DNA of 64,000 nucleotides from the NCBI GenBank assembly GCA_963752755.1, contig CAVVZJ010000003.1:682001-746000 (forward strand). The letters run 5' to 3'. Every line of letters starts with the position of its first letter. The first letter of the stretch is position 1. The notes beneath the pieces were generated by a model that saw only the letters and a list, made by a program, of their open reading frames with translations, was not told where the DNA came from and did not search any database. The DNA is from CAVVZJ01 sp963752755 (lineage in GTDB: Bacteria; Planctomycetota; Planctomycetia; Isosphaerales; Isosphaeraceae). Made by a program: the position numbers and the translations under genes. Shown here in pieces: positions 8,407 to 17,189 of this stretch.

Positions 8407-9003
8407 ATGGCCACGGAGTCTGATCGGGAGCGTCTGATCGATTTACTGCGGCGCGAGGCCTTGTGGACGGGGCAGTTCACCCTGGCGAGCGGCCGGACGT
8501 CGCACTACTACGTGGACGGCCGCAAGGTGACGCTCGCCGCCGAGGGGGCGGCTTTGCTGGCCGCGGGGGTGCTCGACGTGCTGGCTGGGCGGCCGGAGGT
8601 CGAGGCGGTCGGCGGACTGACGATGGGGGCCGACCCGATCGTCGGCGCCACGCTGGCCCTGGCCGGGCTGCGTGGCAAGGCGTTGAAGGGCTTCCTGGTC
8701 CGCAAGGAACCGAAGGGCCACGGCACCGGACAACTCGTCGAGGGGCCGGTGGGGCCGGGGATGACGGTGGCAATCGTCGAGGACGTGGCGACAACCGGCG
8801 GCTCGGCCTTGAAGGCGGTCGAGGCGGTCGAGGCAATGGGCGGCCGGGTTGCCTGCGTGATCGCCATGCTCGACCGCCTGGAAGGCGCCGCCGGGGCGTT
8901 CGAGACTCGGGGGCTGGACTTCTATGCCCTGGCGACGATTCGCGACCTGGGCGTTGAGCCTCTGCACCCCGAGATCAACGAGCTACCGCCGATCGAGGGC
9001 TAG
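8407..9003 (+). CDS. pyrE: Orotate phosphoribosyltransferase
   Basis: This 198-residue cytosolic enzyme joins orotate to PRPP to give OMP in pyrimidine synthesis. The sequence shows the family start (LIDLLRREALWTGQFTLASG, RTSHYYVDGRK), the GGLTMGADPI segment, the flexible loop (VRKEPKGHGTGQLVEGP), and the PRPP-binding motif VAIVEDVATTGGSAL. The ATG follows GAGGGTCGCGGG. Nearby genes are not pyrimidine-related, so it looks monocistronic. The upstream region is shared with the divergent B12-domain regulator and contains its second putative operator, so an effect of that regulator on pyrE is possible but unproven. Confidence 0.93.
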   Translation: MATESDRERLIDLLRREALWTGQFTLASGRTSHYYVDGRKVTLAAEGAALLAAGVLDVLAGRPEVEAVGGLTMGADPIVGATLALAGLRGKALKGFLVRKEPKGHGTGQLVEGPVGPGMTVAIVEDVATTGGSALKAVEAVEAMGGRVACVIAMLDRLEGAAGAFETRGLDFYALATIRDLGVEPLHPEINELPPIEG

Positions 9004-9028
9004 CGGAGGGCCGGGAAAATCGGGCCGC

Positions 9029-9454
9029 TCACTTTTCCTTGTTCGGTTCGTCGCGGCGCTGCTCGGCGGCCTCCAGCCGCTTCAAGGCGTGGCGCTCGGC
9101 GCGAAGTTGGGACTCGGAGAGGTATTTCGCGTTGAACATCTTCTCGGCCCACTCCACGCGATCGCGGGCCCGTTCCATCTCGAACTGATGGTTCGCCTCG
9201 GCGGTCTTCAGTTTGCGCCGGGCCTGGGCCAGCCGGACTTCCAGCTCGTGCAGCTTGGCCCGTTTGACGGCGATCCGGGCCTCCAGCAGCTCGACGGCGT
9301 CGCGGGCGCGGTCCAGGGTGGTGGTCGTCGCTGGGGTGTCGTCCGGCTTCGGTGCGGAGGAAGGCTCCTGCTGTGACCAGGCGGGCAGAGTCAGAAGCGG
9401 CAGGAGGGCGAGAATCAGCCAGGCCAGGCGACGGGACTTCTTCGGAGATGCCAT
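9029..9454 (-). CDS. Exported coiled-coil protein, 141 aa
   Basis: It starts at MASPKKSRRLAWLILALL after a GGGAGG site six bases upstream. A signal peptide ends near LPAWSQQE. After a Pro/Thr linker (about residues 27-45), the rest is predicted to be a long coiled coil, with heptad-like Leu/Ala spacing (RARDAVELLEARIAVKRAKL, HELEVRLAQARRKLKTAEAN) and a charged end (EQRRDEPNKEK). It probably sits in the periplasm. I do not recognise a family, and the convergent pyrE gene gives no functional clue. Confidence 0.65.
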   Translation of the reverse strand: MASPKKSRRLAWLILALLPLLTLPAWSQQEPSSAPKPDDTPATTTTLDRARDAVELLEARIAVKRAKLHELEVRLAQARRKLKTAEANHQFEMERARDRVEWAEKMFNAKYLSESQLRAERHALKRLEAAEQRRDEPNKEK

Positions 9455-9594
9455 GAGTAGCCTCCCAGGACGGATTCCGGACGGCTGGCCAGATTCCACG
9501 ACCTGGCCGGGGCCGACGTGGTGGGCCTAAGGCTTTCAGCGACGAACCGGCCCGGGAGGGAGCGTAAAAACCGACCCAGCCCGTTCGACGCCGC

Positions 9595-10317
9595 GTGATC
9601 GGTTTGGAGGCCGGGCCGTTGGAGAAGAGTCTGCATCGCCAGCTCAAGGAGCGGTATGGGGCCGACCGGGGCGGCCGTTGCGAGGTCGTGGTCGGGGGGT
9701 TCCGGATCGACGCGGTCGGGCCAGACGGGACCTTGATCGAGGTGCAGTCGGGGGCGCTGGGGCCGCTGCGAGGGAAGCTGACGCGGTTGCTGGAGGCGGG
9801 GCATCGGATTGACGTGGTCAAGCCGGTGGTGATCGCGCGGCGGATCGTGAGAAGGGCGAGGGCGAACGGGCGGGACCTGTCGAGTCGATGGAGCCCGAAG
9901 CGGGGCACGGCGCTGGACGTGTTCGACGACCTCGTGGGCCTGGTCCGGGTCTTCCCGAGGGAGGGTTTGCGGATTGAGGTGCTGGAGGTGGCGGTCGCGG
10001 AGATCCGCGTGCCGAGGCGGCGATGGCCGGGGTATCGGGTGGCGGAGCGGAGCTTGCTCGACGTCATCGGGATGACTCCGCTGGAGACGGCGGACGACCT
10101 CTGGAGGCTGGTCCCGGCGGCGTTGCCGGGGCGGTTCACCACGATCGAGCTGGCGGAGGCGACGGGACGGTCGGTCGCGTTTGCGCAGAGGTTGGCTTAC
10201 TGTTTGAGGATGACCGGGGCGGCGGCAACGGCCAGCAAGCGGGGCAATCGCTGGATTTACGAGCGGCCGGAGCCGTCGGGGATGAGAGCCCGAGGTCCGG
10301 CCGCGTCGGCCCTTTGA
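9595..10317 (+). CDS. PD-(D/E)XK nuclease-like protein with C-terminal winged helix
   Basis: The 240-residue frame begins at GTG (MIGLEAGPLEKSLHRQLKER). Residues about 25-80 read GRCEVVVGGFRIDAVGPDG then TLIEVQSGALGPLRGKLTRL, giving an Asp...Glu-x-Gln arrangement on adjacent strands that resembles the PD-(D/E)XK nuclease core. The C-terminal third (DDLWRLVPAALPGRFTTIEL, AEATGRSVAFAQRLAYCLRM) looks like a winged-helix DNA-binding domain. The combination suggests a DNA-acting enzyme or regulator, but no partner is adjacent. Function is inferred from motifs only. The start codon is uncertain because no strong ribosome-binding site is visible. Confidence 0.6.
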   Translation: MIGLEAGPLEKSLHRQLKERYGADRGGRCEVVVGGFRIDAVGPDGTLIEVQSGALGPLRGKLTRLLEAGHRIDVVKPVVIARRIVRRARANGRDLSSRWSPKRGTALDVFDDLVGLVRVFPREGLRIEVLEVAVAEIRVPRRRWPGYRVAERSLLDVIGMTPLETADDLWRLVPAALPGRFTTIELAEATGRSVAFAQRLAYCLRMTGAAATASKRGNRWIYERPEPSGMRARGPAASAL

Positions 10318-10353
10318 TGAGCATAGAAGTTAGAAACTCAATTTTCCATTCCG

Positions 10354-13300
10354 TTAGCGGCCACCTCCGGATCGGACCTGGATCTCGGGTGCCCCAGGCA
10401 AGCGCCTGGCCGAGGGGTCGGAGGGGGGCTTGTCGAGGCTGAGGAAGGCGAAGAGGTCGGCGATCTCGCGGGGGTTGAGCTGCTTCTCGACGTCCTCGGG
10501 CATGAAGGAGACTTCACTGGTTTTCAATTCTTCGATGTCTGCACGAGGGATCGTCTCGACCTTGCCCCCTTGGACCTTCAGGACGAGGCGCTCGGGGCCT
10601 TCCTCGGCGACGAGGCCGGTGAGGACGCGGCCGTCTTTGGTGGCGACGGTGGTGGACTGGTAGCCGGTGCCGATGACGAGGTTGGGGTCGAAGACGTTGG
10701 AGACGAGCTGGACGAAGTCGTTGCGGCCGACGCCGGTGAGGTCGGGGCCGACATCCTGGCCTTCGCCATAGATCTTGTGACACTGGCGCAGAGCTTGGCG
10801 AAGACCTGCTGGCCGCGGAACGGGTCGCCGGGAGTCTTGCGCAGGAAGTTGAGCATCTGTCCGACGACCAGCTCGCGCTGCTCGTTGCGGCCCTCGCGGA
10901 CGGTGCCCCAGAGTTCCTTCACCTTCGCCACGACCGCCGGATCCTGGCTCGCCTGGAGGCGGCGGAGCTGGTTGACGTTGACGGCGGCGGCGGGAATGGT
11001 CTTGGCCTCGACGGCGGCAATCAGGGCCTTGGCCCAGGGCGGTCGCTGGGCGAGCAGGTCGATGGCTCGACCGCGGACGGCGGGCGGCAGGTTGGGGTAG
11101 CGTTCAAGCACGACGCGGGCGACATCGGGGTGATCGAGGCGGCCGAGGGCGTCGAGAAGGGCGGCGAGGAAGTCGGGCGAGAAGGCATCGGAGCCGAGGG
11201 CGCGGTCGGCGAGGGCGAGGGCCTGGTCGGGCTCGTGGCGGAGGAGGGCCTCGATCGCACGAAGGCGCGACGGGTCGGGAACGTCGGCGGCGGCGAAGAG
11301 GCCGCGGGCGAGGTCGAGGCCGGCGGGGTCGCCCCAGGAGGCGGCGAGGAGGAGGGCGTCGCGGCGGAGGCCGGGGTCGCGGTCGGCGACCTTGGCGAGC
11401 ACGGGGGCCATGCGGTCGCGGAGGGCGGCGAGCCAGCGGTCCTGGATCACGCCGGATTCGACGCGGTCGGCGACTGATTCCAGGCAGCGCCGGGCCGTCG
11501 CGACCTGATCGGGCGGGCCGTCGAGCAGGAGGCCGATGAGGGAGGCGACGGGCGTCGGGTCGGGGGCGCGGCGGACGAGGAGGCGGGCGACGATGCGGGG
11601 CATCAGGGCCACGAGGGCCTCGTTCTTCGCGAGGTCGCGGTCGCGGGCCAGCTCGACGAAGGCGATGGCGCGGCGCTCGAGCATCGGGTGGAGGTTCTGC
11701 CAGACGACGTGGGGGACGAGCGGGTCGTCGGCGGAGGCGGACAGGACGTCGAGGAGGACGGTCATCGGCTCGGTCCGCGTCAACTTCGGCGCGGCGATGG
11801 CGACCTGGAGGCGGACCTCGGGGGCCCTGTCCGTCGCGAGGGGCGGGAGCTTGGTCCAGAGGTCGTGCTCGGGCTCGTTCAACGCGGCGACGCCGCGGAC
11901 GGCCCAGGCGCGGAAGGTCGGGTCGCGGTGGCGGAGCAGGGCGATCATGGTCTGCGTCGGGATGCGGGCAGAGGCGCGGTCCATGGCCTCGATGCTCAGC
12001 AAGGTGAAGAGGGCGCCGAGACGCTTCGTGCGGGGGGCGTCGTCGCCGGCCAGGGTCAGCGTTTCGAGGGCGGAGAGGTCGCCCCGGGTCGCGAGGCGCT
12101 CGACCAGAAGGCGGCGGGCGGTCTCGCGGTCGTAGACGTTGGGGCTGCCGAGGAGTTCGATCAACGCATCGTCGGATTCGGACGCGAGGTCGAAGCCGGT
12201 CCGTCGGGGAGTCTGCTGGTAGCGGACGCGGTAGAGGCGGCCCTTGAGGCGGTCGATGCCGGCGGGGTCGCGGTTGGCGTCCTGGTAGCAGTGGTAGCGG
12301 TCGTACCAGTCGAGGACATAGAGGCAGCCGTCGGGGCCGGTCTTCTGGACGACGGGCATGAACCAGGCGTCGTTGGCGGAGAGGAAGTCGGGGGCGGGCT
12401 CGGCGCGGTAGGTCGAGCCGTTGGGCTGGAGGACATCGACATTGATGCCGTTGCCATGAATGTTGCCCATGTAGAGGCGATTGCGATAGGCTTCGGGATA
12501 GGCGGGGCTGTCGAAGTAGTGGATGCCGCAGTAGGCGGCCTTCTGGTGCTTGTGGTCGACGATCGAACCCATCGGCCAGGTGTGGGGCGGGTAGGGGCCG
12601 CCCTGGCGGATGTAGTAGGCGGACTCGACGAGGTGCCAGAGGTGGTCGATCACGCAGGCGCTGGCGAAGAAGTCGCCGGTGTCGTTGATGGCGATGCCCC
12701 AGGGGTTGCTGGTCCCCTGGCAGAAGAGTTCGAAGTCGCGGGTCTTCGGGTGGATGCGGAAGATGGCGCAGGTGAAGTCGAAGGTTTCGCCCTTGCGGTT
12801 CGTGACCCGGCTGTGGTTGAAGACGCCGTTCCAGCCGTAGAGCCAGCCGTCGGGGCCCCAGGTGAGCGAGTTGGGCAACTCGTGGGTGTCGTCGCGGCCG
12901 AAGCCGGTGACAACGACCTCGGGCGGGCCGTCGGGCTTGGCGTCGCGGTCGGCGTCGGGATAGAAGAGGATGTCGGGCGAGTTCGCGACCCAGACGCCGC
13001 CGTGTCCGACGGCGATGCCGGAGGGGATGTTCAGGCCGTCGGCGAAGATCGTGAACTGGTCGGCCTTCCCGTCGCCGTCGGTGTCTTCGAGCACCTTGAC
13101 CCGGTCGCGACCCGGCCCCGGCTGGCGACGGGGGTATTCGAGGCTCTCGGTGATCCAGAAGCGGCCTTTTTCGTCAATCGTCATGGCGACGGGGTTGACG
13201 AGGTCCGGCTCGCTGGCGACGACCTCGACGGCGAACCCCTCCGGCACGGTCATCGCCGCGACGGCCTCGGCGGGCGACTTCGGCGGTCCCGGCGGCCGGT

Positions 13301-13391
13301 CCTGGGCGTGGGGGATGACCTCGTTCTGGCCCAGCGCGGGCAGCGTGAGTGCCAGGACGATCAGGGTCGGGGCGAGTCGGAGACGCATCAT
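10354..13391 (-). CDS. PVC-type heme-binding CxxCH protein (propeller, HEAT repeats, cytochrome c), one frameshift
   Basis: About 1,012 residues are reconstructed. A signal peptide (MMRLRLAPTLIVLALTLPAL) is followed by a PQQ/sugar-dehydrogenase-like propeller at about 35-420 (DKGRFWITESLEYPRRQPG, HELPNSLTWGPDGWLYGWNG, CLYVLDWYDRYHCY), helical HEAT-type repeats at about 420-840, and a C-terminal cytochrome domain. One missing base at about 10781 falls exactly inside the heme motif; restoring one T gives CASCHKIYGEGQDVGPDLTG and an intact end at a TAA at 10354. Proteins of this architecture are abundant in planctomycetes and are thought to be periplasmic dehydrogenases feeding electrons to the attached heme. 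The substrate is unknown. Confidence 0.85.
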
Positions 13392-13497
13392 CGAATCAGA
13401 CCTCGATCGCGGGAATCTCGAAACGGCCGGGACCGTCGCGGCCTCGTCGCGGGGCGGGAAGCCTTGAGTATTCAGGACCGGCGGCCGGAACGCAAGA

Positions 13498-13540
13498 CTG
13501 CCAGAATGGCAGTTGGCTTCGTTCAGAAATCGCGAAAGTT
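13498..13540. repeat. 43-bp repeat with CTGCCA-GAA-TGGCAG palindrome, copy 1
   Basis: This copy matches 13605-13647 at 42 of 43 positions. It opens with a 6-bp inverted repeat around a 3-base loop and continues TTGGCTTCGTTCAGAAATCG. The pair lies upstream of the PVC cytochrome gene. The rest of the gap 13541-14041 shows no gene. Confidence 0.7.
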
Positions 13541-13604
13541 TCCCCAGACCCGCGGGTCCGACCGACGTTCGATTCGTTTCGCGACGGAGGGGCCCAACCG
13601 TTGG

Positions 13605-13647
13605 CTGCCAGAATGGCAGTTGGCTTCGTTCAGAAATCGCGAGAGTT
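13605..13647. repeat. 43-bp repeat with CTGCCA-GAA-TGGCAG palindrome, copy 2
   Basis: Second copy, 107 bp from the first in the same orientation. The single difference is A to G in GCGAAAG versus GCGAGAG. Bases between the copies are unrelated to those following copy 2, so only the 43 bp are shared. Confidence 0.7.
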
Positions 13648-14041
13648 GACCCAGGCGCGAAAGGTCGGACGGGGGGAGGAAGGGAATCGTTCGAGGCGTC
13701 GAGGGCCGCAGACTTAATCCAGATAGATTCTTCTTACCGTCTTTCCTGTTTTTCCTCTGTGGAAATCTGGGACATCGGCGGATCGAAGACTTCATGCCGA
13801 CTTCCAGTTCGATTCGCGGGGTGCGCCGGAGTCGCGGCGCGGTCTTCGGTTCGCCTTGCAAGGCGGCCGGATTGTCAAAGAGCACGGCAAGGTGGTCGGG
13901 GCGCGGAGGGTGCCCGTGGGTAACCTACGACGCGGCCCCGTCGGTGGAGAAGACGGACCCGGGGGTTCCCGAGCGGTCTTGGCGGACGGCCCGGAGACAA
14001 TCTGTGTGGTCCGGACCACCCGCCGCCGCAACGGGATTGGG

Positions 14042-14716
14042 TCAGGGTTTCGCGGGCTGGCGTGGTACGCCCCCGGCGCCCGGCTCCTGGAACTCTGGGC
14101 CGACGAGGTCGGCCCAGAGCTTCTTCTGGTCGTCCGTGAGCAACGCCAGGGCCTCGGCGTTCGCCTTCTCGCTGGCCTCGCGGAGCCTGGAAAGGGCGGC
14201 CTGACGGTCGTCTTTGGAGGTGGCGAGGATCTGGTGCGACTGGTCCCGGTAGCGGTCGCGAATGGAGACGACCCTGGCCTTCTGCTCGTCGGTGAGCTCC
14301 AGCGCCTCCTGCACCTCGGGGTCGAGGAAGGCCGCGTAGCCTTTCCGCTGACGCATGAACTGCCTGTAGCGCTGGTATTGCCAGGCGTCGAGGATCTCCA
14401 CGAGGCGCCTGTTCGCGTCGGCGGCGAGTTCTTGCCAGATGGGCTCGGCCTTCACGGCGTACTCATCGCGCGGAAGCTCCACGAAGGGCCGCAATCGCTC
14501 CGACGTCGTGGCGACGTAATCCTTTCCAAGTTTGCGGATCTCGTCAATCTGCCTGGGGCTCAGGCCGAGTTCCGCTCGGGCGGTCTGCCGCGAGAGGAGG
14601 CCGATGCCGTTGAGCACTTCCGTGGCGGCCCTGCCTCCCGGCCCCGCTTCCTGCGCAGGGACTGCTGTTCCCAGGGCCAACACCGAGAGTGCCGGGCCGA
14701 ATCGCTTCGAAAACAT
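14042..14716 (-). CDS. Exported helical Spy/LTXXQ-like protein, 224 aa
   Basis: A signal peptide (MFSKRFGPALSVLALGTAVPAQ) precedes an all-helical body. Two segments resemble LTxxQ repeats: LELTDEQKARVVSIRDRYRD and ALLTDDQKKLWADLVGPEF; an earlier one reads LGLSPRQIDEIRKLGKDYV. Proteins of the Spy/CpxP class with such motifs are periplasmic chaperones or stress sensors, and planctomycetes have many longer relatives. The assignment is by motif only. The end of the protein (GAGGVPRQPAKP) is low complexity. It stands alone, with a long hairpin upstream at 14739-14814. Confidence 0.65.
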   Translation of the reverse strand: MFSKRFGPALSVLALGTAVPAQEAGPGGRAATEVLNGIGLLSRQTARAELGLSPRQIDEIRKLGKDYVATTSERLRPFVELPRDEYAVKAEPIWQELAADANRRLVEILDAWQYQRYRQFMRQRKGYAAFLDPEVQEALELTDEQKARVVSIRDRYRDQSHQILATSKDDRQAALSRLREASEKANAEALALLTDDQKKLWADLVGPEFQEPGAGGVPRQPAKP

Positions 14717-14738
14717 GCCACGGGCTCCTTACGGTGCC

Positions 14739-14814
14739 GGGTGCCGCTGGCGGCTTGCCCGCCAGTGTCTTTTACCGGACCGGAGCACTGGCGGGCAAGC
14801 CGCCTGTGGCACCC
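14739..14814. repeat. Long inverted repeat (29-bp arms, 27/29 paired)
   Basis: The left arm GGGTGCCGCTGGCGGCTTGC... pairs with the right arm ending ...AAGCCGCCTGTGGCACCC around an 18-base loop. It has the size and position of a REP/MITE-type intergenic element. The rest of 14717-15099 shows no gene. Confidence 0.7.
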
Positions 14815-15099
14815 AGAAGAAGGGCCAACAGTGCCACCCGCCGCGCAGTCGGGCATTGCCGAGGGCCATCGTCGCCGTCTCCTGGTGCTTGCCACGTCAC
14901 GTCGTCGCTTCGGCCACCTCGCCGGGCCAGCCATCGCCCGGCTCCGGGCACACGGGCCCGGTTGGCCATATTATGCGGGACGCCAAGGAGCAATTCTCAA
15001 GAAAAAGCGATGAGAGAGCGGGGCGAGGGGCCGCGACGTGGGACACGCCTGTCCGGGAAACTGTCACGCCTCGATAATAATCCACAGTTTCCATTGTTG

Positions 15100-16224
15100 C
15101 TAGTCACTGATACAGCCCATCACAAAGACTTTTTCGACCACGATCGAGTATTCAAGAGATTTCCTGAGCGCCTGGACGCCTGCATCGCTGACCGAGGTGT
15201 CAATCAGGCGGAGATGCTGCAGTTTCTTGAGCTGCGACAGGTGCGGCAAGAGGGCGTCCGAGATTGGTGGACCCGATAGTTCCAGATAACTCAGTTTCGT
15301 CAGCGCCCCGAGGTGGCCCAAACCCTCGTCTCCCAATTCATGATTGTCCGCAAGCACAAATCTCTCCAGGCTTTGCAGATTCTCGATCGCTTTAAAGGCT
15401 TCATCGCTGAACTGGACACCTTCGATGACCAACTCTCGGAGCATGCGTAAGTCGCAAAGGCCCTCGAACCCAGCGTTGGTGATCGGTTCGTATAGGATGG
15501 TCAACGACTTGAGATCGGGAAGCCGTGCCAGGTCGGCGAACCCTTGGCCTTGGACCTGATTCCGGTAGAGGAAAAGCGACTGCAACCGCTCCGCACTCCG
15601 GAGCCTCGAAATCCCGGCATCCGTGACCTCTGCATCCCGTAGCCACAGAATCCGGAGGTTGGGCAAGCGAGCGATCGCCGACATTCCCGCATCGGTAATT
15701 CCGCCCGTGAGGTCCAAATCACATATATTAGACCCCCGCAAGCTCTGGAAGCCGAACCCGGAAATGCGGCTAGTTTCGTCCAAAAAAAAGGTTCCAGCGA
15801 CAACCTTCTTCAGGTTCTTGAGCCCTGCCAGATGGGCAAGCCCTGCATCGGTCACGCGGGAATCGTAGAGGGTCAACTCAGCGAGCCCCGCCAGCGCCCG
15901 CAGATGCTTGAGCGAGTCGTCGGTGATGAGCGGACCGGAGAGACTCACCGAGAGGTCTTGGATGCCAGCGAGCCCCTCAAGGGCGGACAGCCCCTCCTCA
16001 AGCTTCTCGGGAGACATCTTCTCCGTGGCGAATTTGTTGTCCGTATCGAATTCGACGGCGAATGGCCCATGTTTATCGGATGTGACCTCTCCCCCCGCCT
16101 TCTCGATCCTCGCGACGACCTCGGAGTACCGATCCTGCTGGGCGAGAACCGTGGGGACGGGATACCACACGGCGAGTATTATCATCGCCAAAGAGATTCT
16201 ATAGGTGATAGGCAATTCGGTCAT
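15100..16224 (-). CDS. Exported leucine-rich-repeat protein, 374 aa
   Basis: It starts MTELPITYRISLAMIILAVW, a signal peptide or anchor ending near VLAQQD. Residues about 75-365 are a series of leucine-rich repeats of the cysteine-containing/RI-like type, with the recurring pattern L..L..L.L..(S/T).(I/V)TDAGL..L (DSRVTDAGLAHLAGLKNLKK, GGITDAGMSAIARLPNLRIL, DAEVTDAGISRLRSAERLQS). Such LRR proteins are expanded in planctomycetes and mediate protein contacts; no enzymatic domain is present. The AT content is higher than in neighbouring core genes and the gene sits in the accessory strip of the window. The start is chosen for its hydrophobic segment; the ribosome-binding site (GGGGA) is moderate. 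Confidence 0.75.
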   Translation of the reverse strand: MTELPITYRISLAMIILAVWYPVPTVLAQQDRYSEVVARIEKAGGEVTSDKHGPFAVEFDTDNKFATEKMSPEKLEEGLSALEGLAGIQDLSVSLSGPLITDDSLKHLRALAGLAELTLYDSRVTDAGLAHLAGLKNLKKVVAGTFFLDETSRISGFGFQSLRGSNICDLDLTGGITDAGMSAIARLPNLRILWLRDAEVTDAGISRLRSAERLQSLFLYRNQVQGQGFADLARLPDLKSLTILYEPITNAGFEGLCDLRMLRELVIEGVQFSDEAFKAIENLQSLERFVLADNHELGDEGLGHLGALTKLSYLELSGPPISDALLPHLSQLKKLQHLRLIDTSVSDAGVQALRKSLEYSIVVEKVFVMGCISD

Positions 16225-16396
16225 ATTCCGATCCCCATTTTCTCCGAGGAATCCCATGACTTGTACCCCGACCGTCCGGCTTTTCAACGCTCGTTTCGGA
16301 GACGGTTTTCATTGCTCCAGGGCTTACACTTACGCTGATATCATGATGGCGCCCAGGTGGCTGGCAAGCCTCGACCATAATTCAAGCTTTGCGCAG

Positions 16397-16771
16397 TTAC
16401 CGGCCTGTGAAGGTGTCGCGGAAGGGGATAGCCGCCACTTGGTAGTCATCCTCGTACACGACGTAACCCGGTCGCGTTGTCTTCACTAACTCCGTCGCCA
16501 ATCCGTGCCCCTCGACGATCCCGGCGAGATCCCAGATCCTTCGGGCACACTCGTCAGCCCCGCCCTTGAACCAGAAGATCGCTCGCTCATCCAGGCGTGA
16601 GCGATCCGGTAATGGCAAGTTCTTCTCGAACCAGACGAGAATCTCCTTGAGGTGCCTCTCCTCGTAGATTTCGAGCGATCCTCCCTTGGCGAGAGCGTAG
16701 GCGAACTGGAAGACGCCCGCCTCCACGTGGCTGTCTGGATCTGTCTGGCTTGTGACGAGGCGAATGTACAT
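16397..16771 (-). CDS. Hypothetical protein, 124 aa
   Basis: The frame begins MYIRLVTSQTDPDSHVEAGV and is preceded by GGGAGAGGA. It is a mixed alpha/beta cytosolic protein with several aromatic residues (ILVWFEKNLPLPDRSRLDER, AIFWFKGGADECARRIWDLA, PGYVVYEDDYQVAAIPFRDT). No signal peptide or membrane segment is visible and I do not recognise the family. The LRR gene follows on the same strand after a gap of 172 bases. The ribosome-binding site and even amino-acid composition support a real gene. Confidence 0.6.
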   Translation of the reverse strand: MYIRLVTSQTDPDSHVEAGVFQFAYALAKGGSLEIYEERHLKEILVWFEKNLPLPDRSRLDERAIFWFKGGADECARRIWDLAGIVEGHGLATELVKTTRPGYVVYEDDYQVAAIPFRDTFTGR

Positions 16772-16839
16772 TCCTCTCCCAGAGGGTCAGTCGTCCGGAC
16801 CATCTATCAATCACCCGTTCCACCTCGACGCCCTGTCCT

Positions 16840-16923
16840 GGGTGGCATGCCCACGTCTTCGTGGGCATGTCCGTTTACCAATCGCCTCACCAACATGCCC
16901 ACGAAGACGTGGGCATGCCACCC
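16840..16923. repeat. Perfect 31-bp inverted repeat with nested palindromes
   Basis: The arms 16840-16870 and 16893-16923 are exact reverse complements around a 22-base loop. Each arm also contains its own hairpin, CATGCCCACG-TCTT-CGTGGGCATG. The outermost bases are GGGTGGC/GCCACCC, as in the other repeat elements nearby. It could fold as one long hairpin or as paired small hairpins. Confidence 0.8.
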
Positions 16924-17064
16924 TATGCCGTCCACTGTGACAGGGGTGTGACATCGAGAAACGGCCAATTCTCTGGGGTTTTAGGGAATCTCCTGAACGC
17001 TTCCGGCTTCCGAAAGTCCGAAACGCTCTCGGCGACCCAAAGTCTTTGTGCAGAGAGGATTACG

Positions 17065-17161
17065 GCGGATCACGGGTCATATCAGTGGACGGCGTAGCAT
17101 ACCACCTGTCCTTGTGTCAGGAGACGGACCGGAGTCGAAGACGACCCCGGCCACCCGCCAC
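17065..17161. repeat. 97-bp direct repeat (module B), copy 1
   Basis: Matches 18175-18271 at 96 of 97 positions (T versus C at 17107). It runs from GCGGATCACGGGTCATATCA to GGCCACCCGCCAC. It ends 28 bases beyond the stop codon of the gene at 17190-18056, so the two copies bracket that gene. Confidence 0.85.
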
Positions 17162-17189
17162 CCAAGAATGGGTTCACCGGACGAACACA

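Noticed and set aside
11688..13649. Long open frame antisense to the PVC cytochrome gene (653 codons)
   Set aside because: Its Gly/Val/Ala/Glu-rich composition is that of a GC-rich shadow frame. The opposite strand encodes a clear signal peptide, propeller and heme protein.
13498..13660. Possible sigma-54 promoters in TGGCAGTTGGCTTCG
   Set aside because: The -24 TGGCA part fits but the -12 element reads TTCG rather than TTGC, and both copies deviate in the same way.
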